Assembly (NCBI RefSeq): GCF_014621695.1 | Contig: NZ_CP061281.1 | Span: forward strand, 5,766,001 to 5,830,000 | DNA: 64,000 bases | Reading direction: 5' to 3' | From: Streptomyces xanthii | GTDB taxonomy: Bacteria > Actinomycetota > Actinomycetes > Streptomycetales > Streptomycetaceae | Part shown: piece by piece, positions 16,417 to 27,254 of the stretch | Numbering within the stretch: the first letter of the stretch is position 1 | Layout: every line of letters begins with the position of its first letter | The notes under the pieces: model-generated | Database searches by the model: none | What the model was told of the DNA's origin: nothing | Seen by the model: the letters and a program-made list of their open reading frames with translations, nothing else | Translations under genes and position numbers: made by a program

Positions 16417-18360
16417 TCAGCGGATGGTGATCGTGATCTCGGAGCCCTTGGGCGCCGTGTCCCCGCCCTCGACCGACTGGCTCTTCACGGTGTCGCCGAA
16501 GAGACCGAGGATGCCGCGGTCCTCGTCGACCTGGAAGCCGGCGCCCTCCAGCTTGTCGTGCGCCTCGTCGACCTTCAGGCCCGTGACGTCCGGGACCTCG
16601 ATCATCGGTGGGCCCTTGGAGATCGTCAGGGTCACCGTGTCGCCCTCGGCCAGCCGTCCGTGCTCCGGGGACTGCGCGGCCACGGAACCCTTGTCGACCT
16701 GCGACTCGACCCGCTGCGGTGCGATCTTCGCCTTGAGCCCGAGCTCCTCCAGCGCGGCGACCGCGTCCTGCTCCGACTGACCCGTGACGTCCGGGACGTC
16801 GACGGGCGAGCCCTTGGAGACCACGAGGGCCACCGCGGTGCCGGAGTCGCGCGTCGTGCCCGCCGCCGGGTCCGTGCTGATCACGGAGCCCTTCGGGATC
16901 TCCTCGTCGAACTGCTCGGTGACCATGCCCGGGGACAGGCCCCGGTGCTTCAGGTCGCTCTTCGCCGTGGCGAGCGAGGTCCCCTTCAGGTCGGGGACCT
17001 TCACGGTCTTCGGCCCCTTCGACACGGTCAGCGTCACCGTGCCGTCGTCCCGGATCTGCGCACCGGCCTCGGGATCCGTCGCCATGACCGTGCCGCGCTC
17101 GTACGTGCCGCTGTACGCGTACCGCGTCGTGCCCGCCTGGAGACCGGCGGCGTCCAGCCGCTTCTCGGCCTGCGCCTCCGTCTTGGTGAGCAGCGCCGGG
17201 ACCTTCGTGAACTGGCCCGAGTTGATGTACCAGACGCCCGCGCCGACGCCGAGCACCAGCAGGACCGCCGCGACGATCGCGAGCAGACCGCGGCGCGGGG
17301 CCCGGCCGCCGGCCGGGCCGCGGGGCGCGGGCGGGGCGGCGGGCGGCGGGGTCTCCAGGCGGCTCGTGCGGTGCAGGGCGTCCTGGAGCGGCTCGGCCGG
17401 CAGCGACATCTGCACCCCGGCGGTGCGCACCGCGCGAGGGATCACGCTCGTACGGTCGTCCGCGCCCGAGTGGTCCGTCTCGCGCGCCTGCGGCGGCACC
17501 GTGTCGAGCTCGGCGTCGGACAGCGTGGCCCGCGCCTCCCTCGTCTGCGACAGCAGCGCCACGGCGTCCGGCGGCCGCACCTCGGGGTTGCGGGCCGTGG
17601 CCGACGCCACCAGCTCGTCCAGCGCGTACGGCAGGCCCGGGACGGCGGCAGAGGGCGGCGGCACGTCCTCGTTCAGGTGCTTGTAGAGGATCTGGGCCGG
17701 GGTGTCGCCGGAGTGCGGCTTGCCGCCGGTGAGCATCTCGTAGAACACGACACCGCACGCGTACACGTCCACGCTCGGCGTCGCCGTGCCGTCCTCGATC
17801 TGCTCCGGCGCCAGGTACGAGACCGTGCCGAGCACCGCGCCCGTCGTGTTCGTCACCGTGTCCACCGCGCGGACCAGGCCGAAGTCCGCCACCTTGACCC
17901 GACCGTCGTCCCCTATCAGGACGTTCTCCGGCTTCATGTCACGGTGCACGAAACCCGCGCGGTGCGCCGCCCCGAGCGCGGCGAGCACCGGCTCCAGGAT
18001 GTCGAGCGCCGCCCGCGGGCGCAGCGCCCCGCGCTCGCGCAGCACGTCACGCAGCGTGCACCCCGCGATGTACTCCATCGCCAGATACACGTACGCGCCG
18101 TCGGTGCCCTGGTCGTACACCCCCACCACGTTCGGGTGCGAGAGACGGGCGACGGACTTGGCCTCGCGGATGAAGCGGTCGACGAACGAGGCGTCGGCCG
18201 CCAGCGAGGGGTGCATCACCTTGAGCGCGAGCACGCGGTCGAGGCGGGTGTCCACGGCCCGGTAGACCGTGGCCATCCCGCCGACCGCGATCCGTGCGTC
18301 GACGCGGTACCGGCTGTCGAGCACCTGCCCGAGCAGCGGGTCCTGAAGGGTCGTGTCCAC
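16417..18360 (-). CDS. Ser/Thr protein kinase with four PASTA domains
   Basis: A 647-residue PknB-type transmembrane kinase. The cytosolic kinase domain (about 20-280) has the glycine loop IAVGGMATVYRAV, invariant Lys in LALKVMHPS, catalytic loop FVHRDMKPENVLI and the metal-binding KVADFGL. A Pro-rich linker leads to one membrane helix (about 354-378, LLAIVAAVLLVLGVGAGVWY). Four extracellular PASTA repeats follow, each beginning with a VP or VPDV motif and ending in TLTVSKG-like sequence. PASTA domains sense muropeptides or lipid II. The start is the GTG at 18360 (MDTTLQDPLLG). It is a probable regulator of wall synthesis; the dcw cluster is 22 kb away. Confidence 0.93.
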   Translation of the reverse strand: MDTTLQDPLLGQVLDSRYRVDARIAVGGMATVYRAVDTRLDRVLALKVMHPSLAADASFVDRFIREAKSVARLSHPNVVGVYDQGTDGAYVYLAMEYIAGCTLRDVLRERGALRPRAALDILEPVLAALGAAHRAGFVHRDMKPENVLIGDDGRVKVADFGLVRAVDTVTNTTGAVLGTVSYLAPEQIEDGTATPSVDVYACGVVFYEMLTGGKPHSGDTPAQILYKHLNEDVPPPSAAVPGLPYALDELVASATARNPEVRPPDAVALLSQTREARATLSDAELDTVPPQARETDHSGADDRTSVIPRAVRTAGVQMSLPAEPLQDALHRTSRLETPPPAAPPAPRGPAGGRAPRRGLLAIVAAVLLVLGVGAGVWYINSGQFTKVPALLTKTEAQAEKRLDAAGLQAGTTRYAYSGTYERGTVMATDPEAGAQIRDDGTVTLTVSKGPKTVKVPDLKGTSLATAKSDLKHRGLSPGMVTEQFDEEIPKGSVISTDPAAGTTRDSGTAVALVVSKGSPVDVPDVTGQSEQDAVAALEELGLKAKIAPQRVESQVDKGSVAAQSPEHGRLAEGDTVTLTISKGPPMIEVPDVTGLKVDEAHDKLEGAGFQVDEDRGILGLFGDTVKSQSVEGGDTAPKGSEITITIR

Positions 18361-18443
18361 GCAGGCGAGTGTACGAGGAGTGACCGACAGGCCCCGCCCG
18401 CCCGGGAGGTACTGCAGCAGACCTGTGACCCGGTGCGACCCGC

Positions 18444-20628
<2,185 letters not shown>

Positions 20629-20644
20629 GGGCGTCCAGCCCCTC

Positions 20645-20735
20645 CCTTCGCCGGCATGACCCGGATCAGGTTCGTACGGTCGGAGGCCGCTCCAGCCTCC
20701 CTCTCAGCCCGCTGCGTACGGGCTCCCGCGAGTGC
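20645..20735 (-). ncRNA. TPP (THI element) riboswitch
   Basis: On the reverse strand the two conserved blocks of the THI element are present: CTGAGA (20707-20702) and ACCTGATCCGGGTCATGCCGG (beginning near 20672, with the expected spacing), joined by a variable stem GGGAGGCTGGAGCGGCCTCC. It ends about 15 bases before thiO. When thiamine pyrophosphate binds, it should shut off the thiOSG operon, probably by hiding the ribosome site. Confidence 0.95.
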
Positions 20736-20790
20736 TTTACGTTGGCCACCCTAGCCGTTCGGTATGCCACCCAGTAAGGGAGCCCAGCCC

Positions 20791-21147
20791 GTGGCCCGAT
20801 CCCTCGACGGACTCTTCCTCGCCCCTGTGACCGACCAGGCCCCCGGTCAGGTGGGCACCCGCACCCGCTTCGCCTACAGGGAGGAGGAGGGCCGGATATG
20901 GGCCTCCTACGAAGGCGGCGACATCGTGCGCGGCCACCTCGTGGGCACCCGCGCGGACGACCGGCTCGACTTCCGCTACGTCCAGCTGAAGACCGACGGG
21001 ACGACGTCCTCGGGGCACTGCGTCTCCACCGTCTCGGAGCTGCCCGACGGCCGGGTCCGGCTCGACGAGACCTGGGAGTGGGAGTCGCAGGAGGGCAGCG
21101 GCACGAGCGTCGTCGAGGAGATCCCTGCGCCTGCCGCGCGGGGATGA
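20791..21147 (+). CDS. Small conserved beta-rich protein
   Basis: About 118 residues from the GTG at 20791, chosen because AAGGGAG lies 8-13 bases upstream; the alternative ATG at 20764 has no ribosome site. The protein is built from alternating strands (TRTRFAYREEEGRIWASYEG, RLDFRYVQLKTDG, RVRLDETWEWES) with no membrane segment. It resembles a lipocalin-like barrel. Databases often label relatives N-acetylglutamate synthase, for which I see no support (no GNAT motif). It is divergent from the thi operon. Function unknown. Confidence 0.75.
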   Translation: MARSLDGLFLAPVTDQAPGQVGTRTRFAYREEEGRIWASYEGGDIVRGHLVGTRADDRLDFRYVQLKTDGTTSSGHCVSTVSELPDGRVRLDETWEWESQEGSGTSVVEEIPAPAARG

Positions 21148-21253
21148 TCGCGGGGCCTTGATCACTAAACCGGTGACACGTGTGCAGGACGTCACGGAAC
21201 GCGAGTGGCCCGGGCCGCTGACCCACGCCCTCACGGGTGCCTAAGGTGACCTT

Positions 21254-22486
21254 GTGAGCGATCAGGAGAGCGGGAACGAGACGCCCCCGGGCGACCGGCA
21301 CGTCGTCGTGGTCGGCGCGGGCATGGCCGGCGTGCAGACGGCGGTGGCGCTGCGCGAGCAGGGCTTCACCGGGGCGGTCACGCTGATCGGCGCCGAACCC
21401 CACCAGCCCTACGACCGGCCGCCGCTCTCCAAGGCCGTCCTGCTCGGCAAGGCCGAGGGCTCCGCCTTCGACGTCGACTTCGAGGCCCTCGGCGTCACCC
21501 TCCAGCTGGGCCGCGAGGTCACCGGCCTGCGCCCCGCCGACCACGAGCTCGACACCGCCACGGGCCCCGTCCCGTACGACGTCCTGGTCGTCGCGACGGG
21601 CGCCGAACCGATCCGCCTCCCGGGCGCCGACGGCGTCCCCGGAGTCCACCTGCTGCGCACCCTGGACGACGCCGAGCGGCTGCGGCCGGTCCTCGCCGAG
21701 CAGCACGACGTGGTCGTCGTCGGGGCCGGCTGGATCGGCGCCGAGTTCGCCACCGCCGCACGCGACGCGGGCTGCCGGGTCACCGTCGTGGAGGCCGCCG
21801 AGCGTCCGCTGGCCGGAGCGCTGCCCGCGGAGGTCGCCGCCCCGATGGCCGCCTGGTACGCGGACGCCGGAGCCGAGCTGCGCACCCACGCGCGCGTGGA
21901 GCGGGTCGAGCCCGGCGTCGTGGTCCTCGGCGACGGGACGCGGCTGCCCGCCGGGGCCGTCGTCGTCGGCATCGGCGCCCGCCCCGCCACCGCCTGGCTC
22001 GACGGCTCGGGCCTCGCCCTGGGCGAGCACCACGAGGTCGTCGCCGACGCGGGACTGCGCACCTCCGTGCCCGACGTGTACGCGGTCGGCGACTGCTCCT
22101 CGTTCCCCTCCGCCCGCTACGGACAGCGCCTGATGGTCCACCACTGGGACAACGCGCTGCAGGGCCCCCGCACCGTCGCGGCCAACATCATCGGCACCAC
22201 CCCGGCCGTCTACGACCCGGTGCCCTACTTCTGGTCCGAGCAGTTCGGCCGCTTCGTCCAGTACGCCGGCCACCACGCCGCCGCCGACGCCACCGTGTGG
22301 CGGGGCGACCCGGCCGGGGCCGCCTGGTCGGTGTGCTGGCTGCGCGAGGGCGCCCTGGTCGCCGTCCTGGCCGTGGGCAAGCCCCGCGACCTCGCCCAGG
22401 GCCGCAAGCTCATCGAGGCGGGCACCGCGCTCGACCCGGAGCTGCTCGCCGACCCGGCCCGTCCGCTGAAGTCCGCCGCGGCCTGA
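21254..22486 (+). CDS. FAD-dependent NAD(P)H oxidoreductase, ferredoxin-reductase type
   Basis: A 410-residue two-dinucleotide flavoprotein. The FAD motif is VVVVGAGMAGVQTAVALREQ, the NAD(P) motif VVVVGAGWIGAEFATAARDA, and the second FAD contact DVYAVGDCSSFPS. The C-terminal reductase domain (about 320-405) is of the BphA4/rubredoxin-reductase class. These enzymes pass electrons from NAD(P)H to a ferredoxin or P450 system; no ferredoxin gene is adjacent. The start is the GTG at 21254 preceded by TAAGGTG. Confidence 0.9.
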   Translation: MSDQESGNETPPGDRHVVVVGAGMAGVQTAVALREQGFTGAVTLIGAEPHQPYDRPPLSKAVLLGKAEGSAFDVDFEALGVTLQLGREVTGLRPADHELDTATGPVPYDVLVVATGAEPIRLPGADGVPGVHLLRTLDDAERLRPVLAEQHDVVVVGAGWIGAEFATAARDAGCRVTVVEAAERPLAGALPAEVAAPMAAWYADAGAELRTHARVERVEPGVVVLGDGTRLPAGAVVVGIGARPATAWLDGSGLALGEHHEVVADAGLRTSVPDVYAVGDCSSFPSARYGQRLMVHHWDNALQGPRTVAANIIGTTPAVYDPVPYFWSEQFGRFVQYAGHHAAADATVWRGDPAGAAWSVCWLREGALVAVLAVGKPRDLAQGRKLIEAGTALDPELLADPARPLKSAAA

Positions 22487-22544
22487 ACGCCTGGTCGGGC
22501 GGGCCCGGCTTCCGACTGTCAGTCCGGGATGGCAGGCTTGTCCT

Positions 22545-22910
22545 GTGACCGAGATTGACGCAAAGATCGATGCTCTCGTCCCCGACTGGCTCACCCTCCC
22601 CGACATCGCCGAACAGACCGGCGTCGAGGTGACGCGTGTGCGGCAGTGGGTGAAGGAGGGTCAGCTCATCGCCGTACGCCGCGGTGAGAACAGGGCCCTT
22701 CACGTGCCCGCCGCCTTCATCGACGGCGACAAGATCGTCAAGGGCCTGACCGGGACCCTGACGCTCCTGAGGGACGACGGCTTCTCCGACGAAGAGATGC
22801 TGGAGTGGCTCTTCACCCCCGACGCGACCCTGCCCGGCACGCCCGCGCAGGCCCTGAGCGAGAATCGCGGCACGGAGGTGAAGCGCCGCGCCCAGGCGCT
22901 CGCCGTCTGA
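22545..22910 (+). CDS. Rv2175c-family DNA-binding protein
   Basis: A 121-residue protein. The N-terminal half carries a winged helix-turn-helix (LTLPDIAEQTGVEVTRVRQW followed by VKEGQLIAVRRGENR). The C-terminal half (GTLTLLRDDGFSDEEMLEWL and beyond) matches the Rv2175c C-terminal domain. In M. tuberculosis Rv2175c is adjacent to the Ser/Thr kinase gene pknL and is phosphorylated by it. Here the PASTA kinase is about 4 kb away, so a kinase-to-regulator link is a reasonable inference. The start is the GTG at 22545. Confidence 0.85.
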   Translation: MTEIDAKIDALVPDWLTLPDIAEQTGVEVTRVRQWVKEGQLIAVRRGENRALHVPAAFIDGDKIVKGLTGTLTLLRDDGFSDEEMLEWLFTPDATLPGTPAQALSENRGTEVKRRAQALAV

Positions 22911-22925
22911 ACCTGACAACCGAGC

Positions 22926-22958
22926 GGTGTGCGCGGCCCCCGCGGGGCCGCGCACACC
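22926..22958 (+). terminator. Perfect 15-bp hairpin after the Rv2175c-type gene
   Basis: GGTGTGCGCGGCCCC (22926-22940) pairs exactly with GGGGCCGCGCACACC (22944-22958) around CGC. No U run follows. It separates the regulator gene from thiE. Confidence 0.7.
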
Positions 22959-22982
22959 GGTGCCCATCGACGGGGGATTCCC

Positions 22983-23630
22983 ATGGCCGACCCGAAGCGT
23001 GACCTGCTCGCCGACGCACGGCTCTACCTGTGCACCGACGCCCGCAGGCGTCAGGGCGACCTGCCGGAGTTCCTCGACGCCGTGCTGGCCGGCGGCGTCG
23101 ACATCGTGCAGCTGCGCGACAAGGGCATGGAGGCCGGCGAGGAGCTGGAGCACCTCGCGGTGTTCGCCGAGGCCGCCCGCCGCCACGGCAAGCTCTTCGC
23201 GGTGAACGACCGGGCGGACGTCGCCCACGCGAGCGCGTCCGACGTGCTGCACCTGGGCCAGGGCGACCTCCCGGTGCCCGCCGCCCGCGCGATCATCGGC
23301 GACGACGTGCTCATCGGCCGCTCCACCCACTCCGACGCGGAGGCCGACGCCGCCGCCGTCGAGCCGGGCGTCGACTACTTCTGCACCGGCCCCTGCTGGC
23401 CCACCCCCACCAAGCCCGGCCGGTACGCGCCCGGCCTCGACCTGGTGCGCCACACCGCCGGACTCGGCACCGACCGCCCGTGGTTCGCCATCGGCGGCAT
23501 CGACCTGACGAACCTGGACGAGGTCCTGGACGCGGGCGCCCGCCGGGTCGTCGTCGTCCGCGCCATCACCGAGGCCGACGATCCGGGCGCCGCCGCGGCC
23601 GAGTTCGCCAAGCGCCTGCGGTCCCTGTGA
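22983..23630 (+). CDS. thiE: Thiamine-phosphate synthase
   Basis: Joins hydroxymethylpyrimidine pyrophosphate and thiazole phosphate to give thiamine phosphate. A TIM barrel of 215 residues. IVQLRDKGM contains the pyrimidine- and phosphate-binding residues, [20 protein letters not shown] is the ThiE signature, GRSTHS and [16 protein letters not shown] bind the pyrophosphate, and AIGGID binds the thiazole phosphate. The ATG at 22983 is preceded by GGGGGA. It lies separately from thiOSG and I see no riboswitch in front of it. Confidence 0.95.
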   Translation: MADPKRDLLADARLYLCTDARRRQGDLPEFLDAVLAGGVDIVQLRDKGMEAGEELEHLAVFAEAARRHGKLFAVNDRADVAHASASDVLHLGQGDLPVPAARAIIGDDVLIGRSTHSDAEADAAAVEPGVDYFCTGPCWPTPTKPGRYAPGLDLVRHTAGLGTDRPWFAIGGIDLTNLDEVLDAGARRVVVVRAITEADDPGAAAAEFAKRLRSL

Positions 23631-23661
23631 CCGGTCGCCGACCGGCCCGCTGACCAGCGGG
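23631..23661 (+). terminator. Tandem hairpins immediately after thiE
   Basis: CCGGTC-GCC-GACCGG (23631-23645) and CCCGCTG-AC-CAGCGGG (23646-23661) stand back to back directly after the thiE stop codon. Neither has a U run. Together they are a plausible factor-assisted terminator or mRNA 3' end. Confidence 0.5.
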
Positions 23662-23670
23662 CAAGGCGCC

Positions 23671-23715
23671 ACTGTCCGGAACCTGTCCGCAGGCTGGACA
23701 GGGATTTGGGACAGT
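23671..23715. promoter_or_regulatory. Nested palindrome of four TGTCC half-sites upstream of metF
   Basis: ACTGTCC (23671-23677) and CCTGTCC (23682-23688) face GGACAGG (23696-23702) and GGACAGT (23709-23715). Outer and inner pairs share the same centre within one base. The right outer site overlaps the predicted -35 of metF. This is the architecture of an operator bound by two dimers, and I do not recognise the regulator. Confidence 0.6.
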
Positions 23716-23741
23716 CGACCTCCGTCAGTAACCTGCCCGTA
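23706..23741 (+). promoter_or_regulatory. Predicted metF promoter, leaderless start
   Basis: TTGGGA (23706-23711), 17-base spacer, TAACCT (23729-23734), then six bases to the A of the metF ATG at 23741. No ribosome site precedes the ATG, consistent with a leaderless transcript. Confidence 0.5.
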
Positions 23742-24661
23742 TGGCCCTAGGCACCGCTTCCACCAGGACTGATCGCGCCCGCACCGTGCGCGACATGCTC
23801 ACGCCCGGCAAGGCGACGTACTCGTTCGAGTTCTCCGCGCCGAAGACCCCCAAGGGCGAGCGCAACCTGTGGAACGCGCTGCGCCGTGTCGAGGCCGTCG
23901 CCCCCGACTTCGTGTCCGTCACGTACGGGGCGGGCGGCTCCACGCGGGCCGGCACCGTCAAGGAGACCCAGCAGATCGTCGCCGACACGACGCTCACGCC
24001 GGTCGCCCACATCACCGCCGTCGAGCACTCGGTCGCCGAGCTGCGCAACATCATCGGGCAGTACGCCGACGCCGGGATCCGGAACATGCTGGCGGTGCGC
24101 GGCGACCCGCCGGGTGACCCGATGGGGGAGTGGCTCGCCCACCCCGAGGGTCTCACGTACGCGGCCGAACTGGTCGAGCTGATCAAGGAGTCGGGAGACT
24201 TCTGCGTCGGCGTGGCCGCGTTCCCGGCGATGCACCCGCGCTCCGCGGACTGGGACTCCGACGTGCGGCACTTCGTCGACAAGTGCCGCGCGGGCGCCGA
24301 CTACGCGATCACCCAGATGTTCTTCTACCCGGAGGAGTACCTGAGACTGCGGGACAAGGTCGCCGCCGCCGGCTGCGACACTCCGATCATCCCGGAGTGC
24401 ATGCCCGTCACCAGTGTCCGCATGCTGGAGCGGCTGCCCAAGCTCAGCAACGCGGACTTCCCCCCGGCTCTGAAAGAGCGGATCCTCACAGCCAAAGACG
24501 ATCCGGCCGCTGTACGCTCCATTGGCATCGAGTTCGCGACGGAGTTCTGCGCGAAGCTGCTTGACGAAGGCGTGCCGGGTCTGCACTTCATTACGCTCAA
24601 CAACTCCACTGCGACGTTGGAAATCTACGAGAATCTGGGCCTGCACGACCAGCGGGCCTGA
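23741..24661 (+). CDS. metF: 5,10-methylenetetrahydrofolate reductase
   Basis: Reduces methylene-THF to methyl-THF for methionine synthesis, using FAD. A 306-residue TIM barrel. [18 protein letters not shown] carries the catalytic Glu, [14 protein letters not shown] the phosphate-binding part, [13 protein letters not shown] the folate-binding Asp region, and [18 protein letters not shown] the conserved Gln region. The length is typical and the order matches SCO2103. Transcription is probably leaderless and controlled by the nested palindrome immediately upstream. Confidence 0.95.
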   Translation: MALGTASTRTDRARTVRDMLTPGKATYSFEFSAPKTPKGERNLWNALRRVEAVAPDFVSVTYGAGGSTRAGTVKETQQIVADTTLTPVAHITAVEHSVAELRNIIGQYADAGIRNMLAVRGDPPGDPMGEWLAHPEGLTYAAELVELIKESGDFCVGVAAFPAMHPRSADWDSDVRHFVDKCRAGADYAITQMFFYPEEYLRLRDKVAAAGCDTPIIPECMPVTSVRMLERLPKLSNADFPPALKERILTAKDDPAAVRSIGIEFATEFCAKLLDEGVPGLHFITLNNSTATLEIYENLGLHDQRA

Positions 24662-24705
24662 TCGGCCGTACCCGCGGGGGCCTCGGCCGTACGAGAGGGG
24701 CGTAC

Positions 24706-25614
24706 ATGGGCTGGGCGGTCCTCTATGCGGCGTTCGGACTGGTGGCGCTGTGGCTCCTCGGTGAGGTGCTGCTGCAGAACAAGGCGCGGCTGCGCTGGCG
24801 CCTGCTCGCGTTCGTCGGCTTCCTCGGTGTGGTCCTCGGCGTCCTGATGCCCTCGGTGATCGTCATCGGGATCGGCGCCATCGCCTTCGCGGTCGGCCAG
24901 ACGTACGTCACGCTGTCCTTCCGCCGCGGCTTCGAGGCCGGCTGGTCCCTCAAGGCCGGCGGCGCCGACGACGCGGAAGGCGCGGGCGCGCCCAAGCGCC
25001 GCCGGAAGAAGGAGCCGGTCCACCAGGAGCCGACCCTCGAGGTCTCGGACCTGGAGTACGGGCAGGGCTCGCACGACACCTGGGGCCCCGCCGCCCCCGA
25101 GTCCCCGGCCGAGTCCACCGCGGTCTACGCCCCCGAGCCGATGCCCGACGACACGGGCCAGTACGGCGTCTACAGCGACTCCGCCTACGCCCAGGCCGGC
25201 GCGGGCCCCGCCGCCCACGACCCGCAGGGCTACGGCTACGACACCAACGCCTTCGGCTACGACCAGCAGCAGAACTACGGCTACGACACGGGCGCCCAGC
25301 AGCAGCCCTACGCCGCGCCCTACTCGGACCCGTACATCGGCGGCCAGACCTATCCGGAGCAGCCCCAGTACGGCGACCCGTACGCGACCGGCGGCGGGCA
25401 GCAGCAGTACAGCGACCCGTACGCCACGGCCGCGGGCTACGGCTCGGACACCCCGCCCGGCGGCGTCTGGGTCCCGCAGCAGCGCAGCGGCGAAGAGCAG
25501 CAGCAGAACTACGGCGGGGAGCTGCCGCCCGAGCAGCCGTACCCGGCCTACCCGCAGCACGACCCGAACGTGGGATACGACAACGGGTACAACGAGCAGC
25601 AGTACCGGTACTGA
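24706..25614 (+). CDS. Membrane protein with Tyr/Gln-rich low-complexity tail
   Basis: A 302-residue protein. Three hydrophobic helices lie at the N-terminus (about 3-20, 31-48 and 51-68: LYAAFGLVALWLLGEVL, LLAFVGFLGVVLGVLMP, VIVIGIGAIAFAVGQTY). A basic patch (PKRRRKK) follows, then about 190 residues rich in Tyr, Gln, Pro, Gly and Ala with recurring YGYD, SDPY and QQ motifs, probably disordered. The N-terminal part is conserved in Streptomyces. Function unknown; the tail looks like a flexible or self-associating segment. GAGGGGCG precedes the ATG. Confidence 0.82.
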   Translation: MGWAVLYAAFGLVALWLLGEVLLQNKARLRWRLLAFVGFLGVVLGVLMPSVIVIGIGAIAFAVGQTYVTLSFRRGFEAGWSLKAGGADDAEGAGAPKRRRKKEPVHQEPTLEVSDLEYGQGSHDTWGPAAPESPAESTAVYAPEPMPDDTGQYGVYSDSAYAQAGAGPAAHDPQGYGYDTNAFGYDQQQNYGYDTGAQQQPYAAPYSDPYIGGQTYPEQPQYGDPYATGGGQQQYSDPYATAAGYGSDTPPGGVWVPQQRSGEEQQQNYGGELPPEQPYPAYPQHDPNVGYDNGYNEQQYRY

Positions 25615-25665
25615 GCCGGATCCCTCAGCGCAGCTTCAGCAGCAGACGCAGAGGCAGAAGCAGCC

Positions 25666-25695
25666 ACAGCCGCCGGGTCCGCGCCCGGCGGCTGT
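25666..25695. terminator. Bidirectional terminator between convergent genes
   Basis: ACAGCCGCCGGG (25666-25677) pairs with CCCGGCGGCTGT (25684-25695) around TCCGCG, in the 103-bp gap between the low-complexity membrane protein gene and the convergent desaturase-like gene. It can serve both. Confidence 0.7.
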
Positions 25696-25717
25696 CGCGT
25701 TCACCGGCCTGTCGCGC

Positions 25718-27211
25718 TCACTGGGAGCCCTGGAAGCCCGGGCCCTCCACGATCAGCCCCGCGACCAGCGCGCCCGACATGCCCGCGTGCGGCAGCCCGC
25801 CGCCGGGATGCGCCCAGCCGCCGACCGCGAGCAGACCCGGCACCTCCGTCCCGTTCGCCGCGTGCAGCAGACGGCCGGACGCCGCCGCGAGCGCGGGCGC
25901 GGGCACCGCGCCGCCCACCGCGCCCGTCGCCTCCGCGACGTCCTGCGGGGTGCGGGCCTCCTGCCACAGCAGCCGCTCGCCGAGACCGGGCACCGCGCGC
26001 CCGGCCGCCGCCACGACCGAGGCCACGAGGTCCTCGCCCACGCGTGCGCCGTTCGGCACCGTCGCCATGACCGTGACCGCCTCGTGCCCCTCGGGGGCCT
26101 GCCCGGCGTCCCCGGTGCGCAGCACGGCGACCGTCGGTCTCCCGGGGCGCGGCGCGCCGTCGAACAGCCAGGCCGCCTCCGCCGCCCGGTCCGTGCCGTG
26201 CACCACCGTGCGGTGCGGCGTGTCCTCGGGGCGCTCCCCGCACAGCGCCAGATGCACCGTCAGCCGGCTCGGCGCCGCCGCCTCCGACTGCGCGGGCACC
26301 GCGCCGCGCGGCGCGGTGCCCGGCAGCAGCCCGTCCAGCACCCCCGGCGCGACTCCGGCCACCACGAACTCGGCGTCCTCCACCGATCCGTCGGCCAGCT
26401 CCACACCCGCCGCGCGCCCGTCCTTCACGACGATCCGCCGCACGTCCGCACCGAAGCGGAACTCGACCTTGCGGCGTACACAGCGCGCGTGCACCGCGTC
26501 CGCGAGCGCCCGCATGCCGCCCGTCACGGCCCAGGTGCCGAAGGTCTGCTCCATGTAGGGCAGCACGGCCGCGCTCGCCGGAGCCGTACGGGGATCGAGG
26601 CCGTACGCCAGTGCGTACTGCTCCAGGAGCGCGACCAGACGCGGCTCGCCGGCCAGCTCGAGCGCGCCGATCTCCGCCAGCGTCCTCGCCGCGCGGTCCT
26701 TGCGCAGCAGCCGCTTGTGCACCACCGCCGGGTACGGCTCGCGCTCTGCCAGCACCTCCCAGTTCGGCCACAGCGGCTCTTCGAGCAGGGGGCGCCGGGA
26801 ACGGTCCCAGGCCTCCCGCGCCCGGTTCATGAACGCCGACCAGCGGGCGCCCGCGCCCGCCCCCACGGCCGCGTCGAGCGCCTCGGCGACACCCGCCCGC
26901 CGCGCGTTCGGCAGGTCCGTCGTCGTGCCGTCCGCGAAGACGTGCCGCACGGCGGGCTCGATCTGCGTCAGACCGACGACGTCCTCCAGCGGCTCCTTGC
27001 CGGTCTTCACGAACAGATCCCGGTACACGGCCGGCAGCAGGAGCAGGCCCGGGCCCGAGTCGAACGCGAACCCGTCGCGCTCGAACCGGCCCAGCGCGCC
27101 GCCGTAGGTCGCCCCGCGCTCGAACACCACCGGTCGGTGGCCCGCGACGGCCAGCCGAGCGGCGGCCGCCATGGCGCCCATGCCCGCGCCGATCACCGCA
27201 ATTCGTGCCAT
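25718..27211 (-). CDS. Phytoene desaturase-like FAD oxidoreductase
   Basis: A 497-residue flavoprotein of the CrtI/carotenoid isomerase superfamily. The FAD motif IAVIGAGMGAMAAAARLAVAG is at the very N-terminus when the ATG at 27211 is used, then FERGATYGGALGRFERDGFA, and the C-terminal FAD signature GLLAVGGWAHPGGGLPHAGM. The substrate cannot be deduced. No other carotenoid genes (crtB, crtE, crtY) are nearby, so it is probably not in a carotenoid cluster; relatives act on retinol, diapophytoene or polyketides. Confidence 0.85.
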   Translation of the reverse strand: MARIAVIGAGMGAMAAAARLAVAGHRPVVFERGATYGGALGRFERDGFAFDSGPGLLLLPAVYRDLFVKTGKEPLEDVVGLTQIEPAVRHVFADGTTTDLPNARRAGVAEALDAAVGAGAGARWSAFMNRAREAWDRSRRPLLEEPLWPNWEVLAEREPYPAVVHKRLLRKDRAARTLAEIGALELAGEPRLVALLEQYALAYGLDPRTAPASAAVLPYMEQTFGTWAVTGGMRALADAVHARCVRRKVEFRFGADVRRIVVKDGRAAGVELADGSVEDAEFVVAGVAPGVLDGLLPGTAPRGAVPAQSEAAAPSRLTVHLALCGERPEDTPHRTVVHGTDRAAEAAWLFDGAPRPGRPTVAVLRTGDAGQAPEGHEAVTVMATVPNGARVGEDLVASVVAAAGRAVPGLGERLLWQEARTPQDVAEATGAVGGAVPAPALAAASGRLLHAANGTEVPGLLAVGGWAHPGGGLPHAGMSGALVAGLIVEGPGFQGSQ

Positions 27212-27254
27212 GCGGGCGACTTTATCCGCCGCCACCGACAACGCCGCCGCGAGG

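Noticed and set aside
21200..21253. Possible tRNA-like or small RNA between the small beta-rich protein and the flavoprotein
   Set aside because: No cloverleaf or conserved tRNA box found; only a short intergenic with a ribosome-site-like sequence.
25718..27211. Carotenoid biosynthesis cluster
   Set aside because: Only a single desaturase-like gene is present, with no phytoene synthase, prenyl diphosphate synthase or cyclase nearby.
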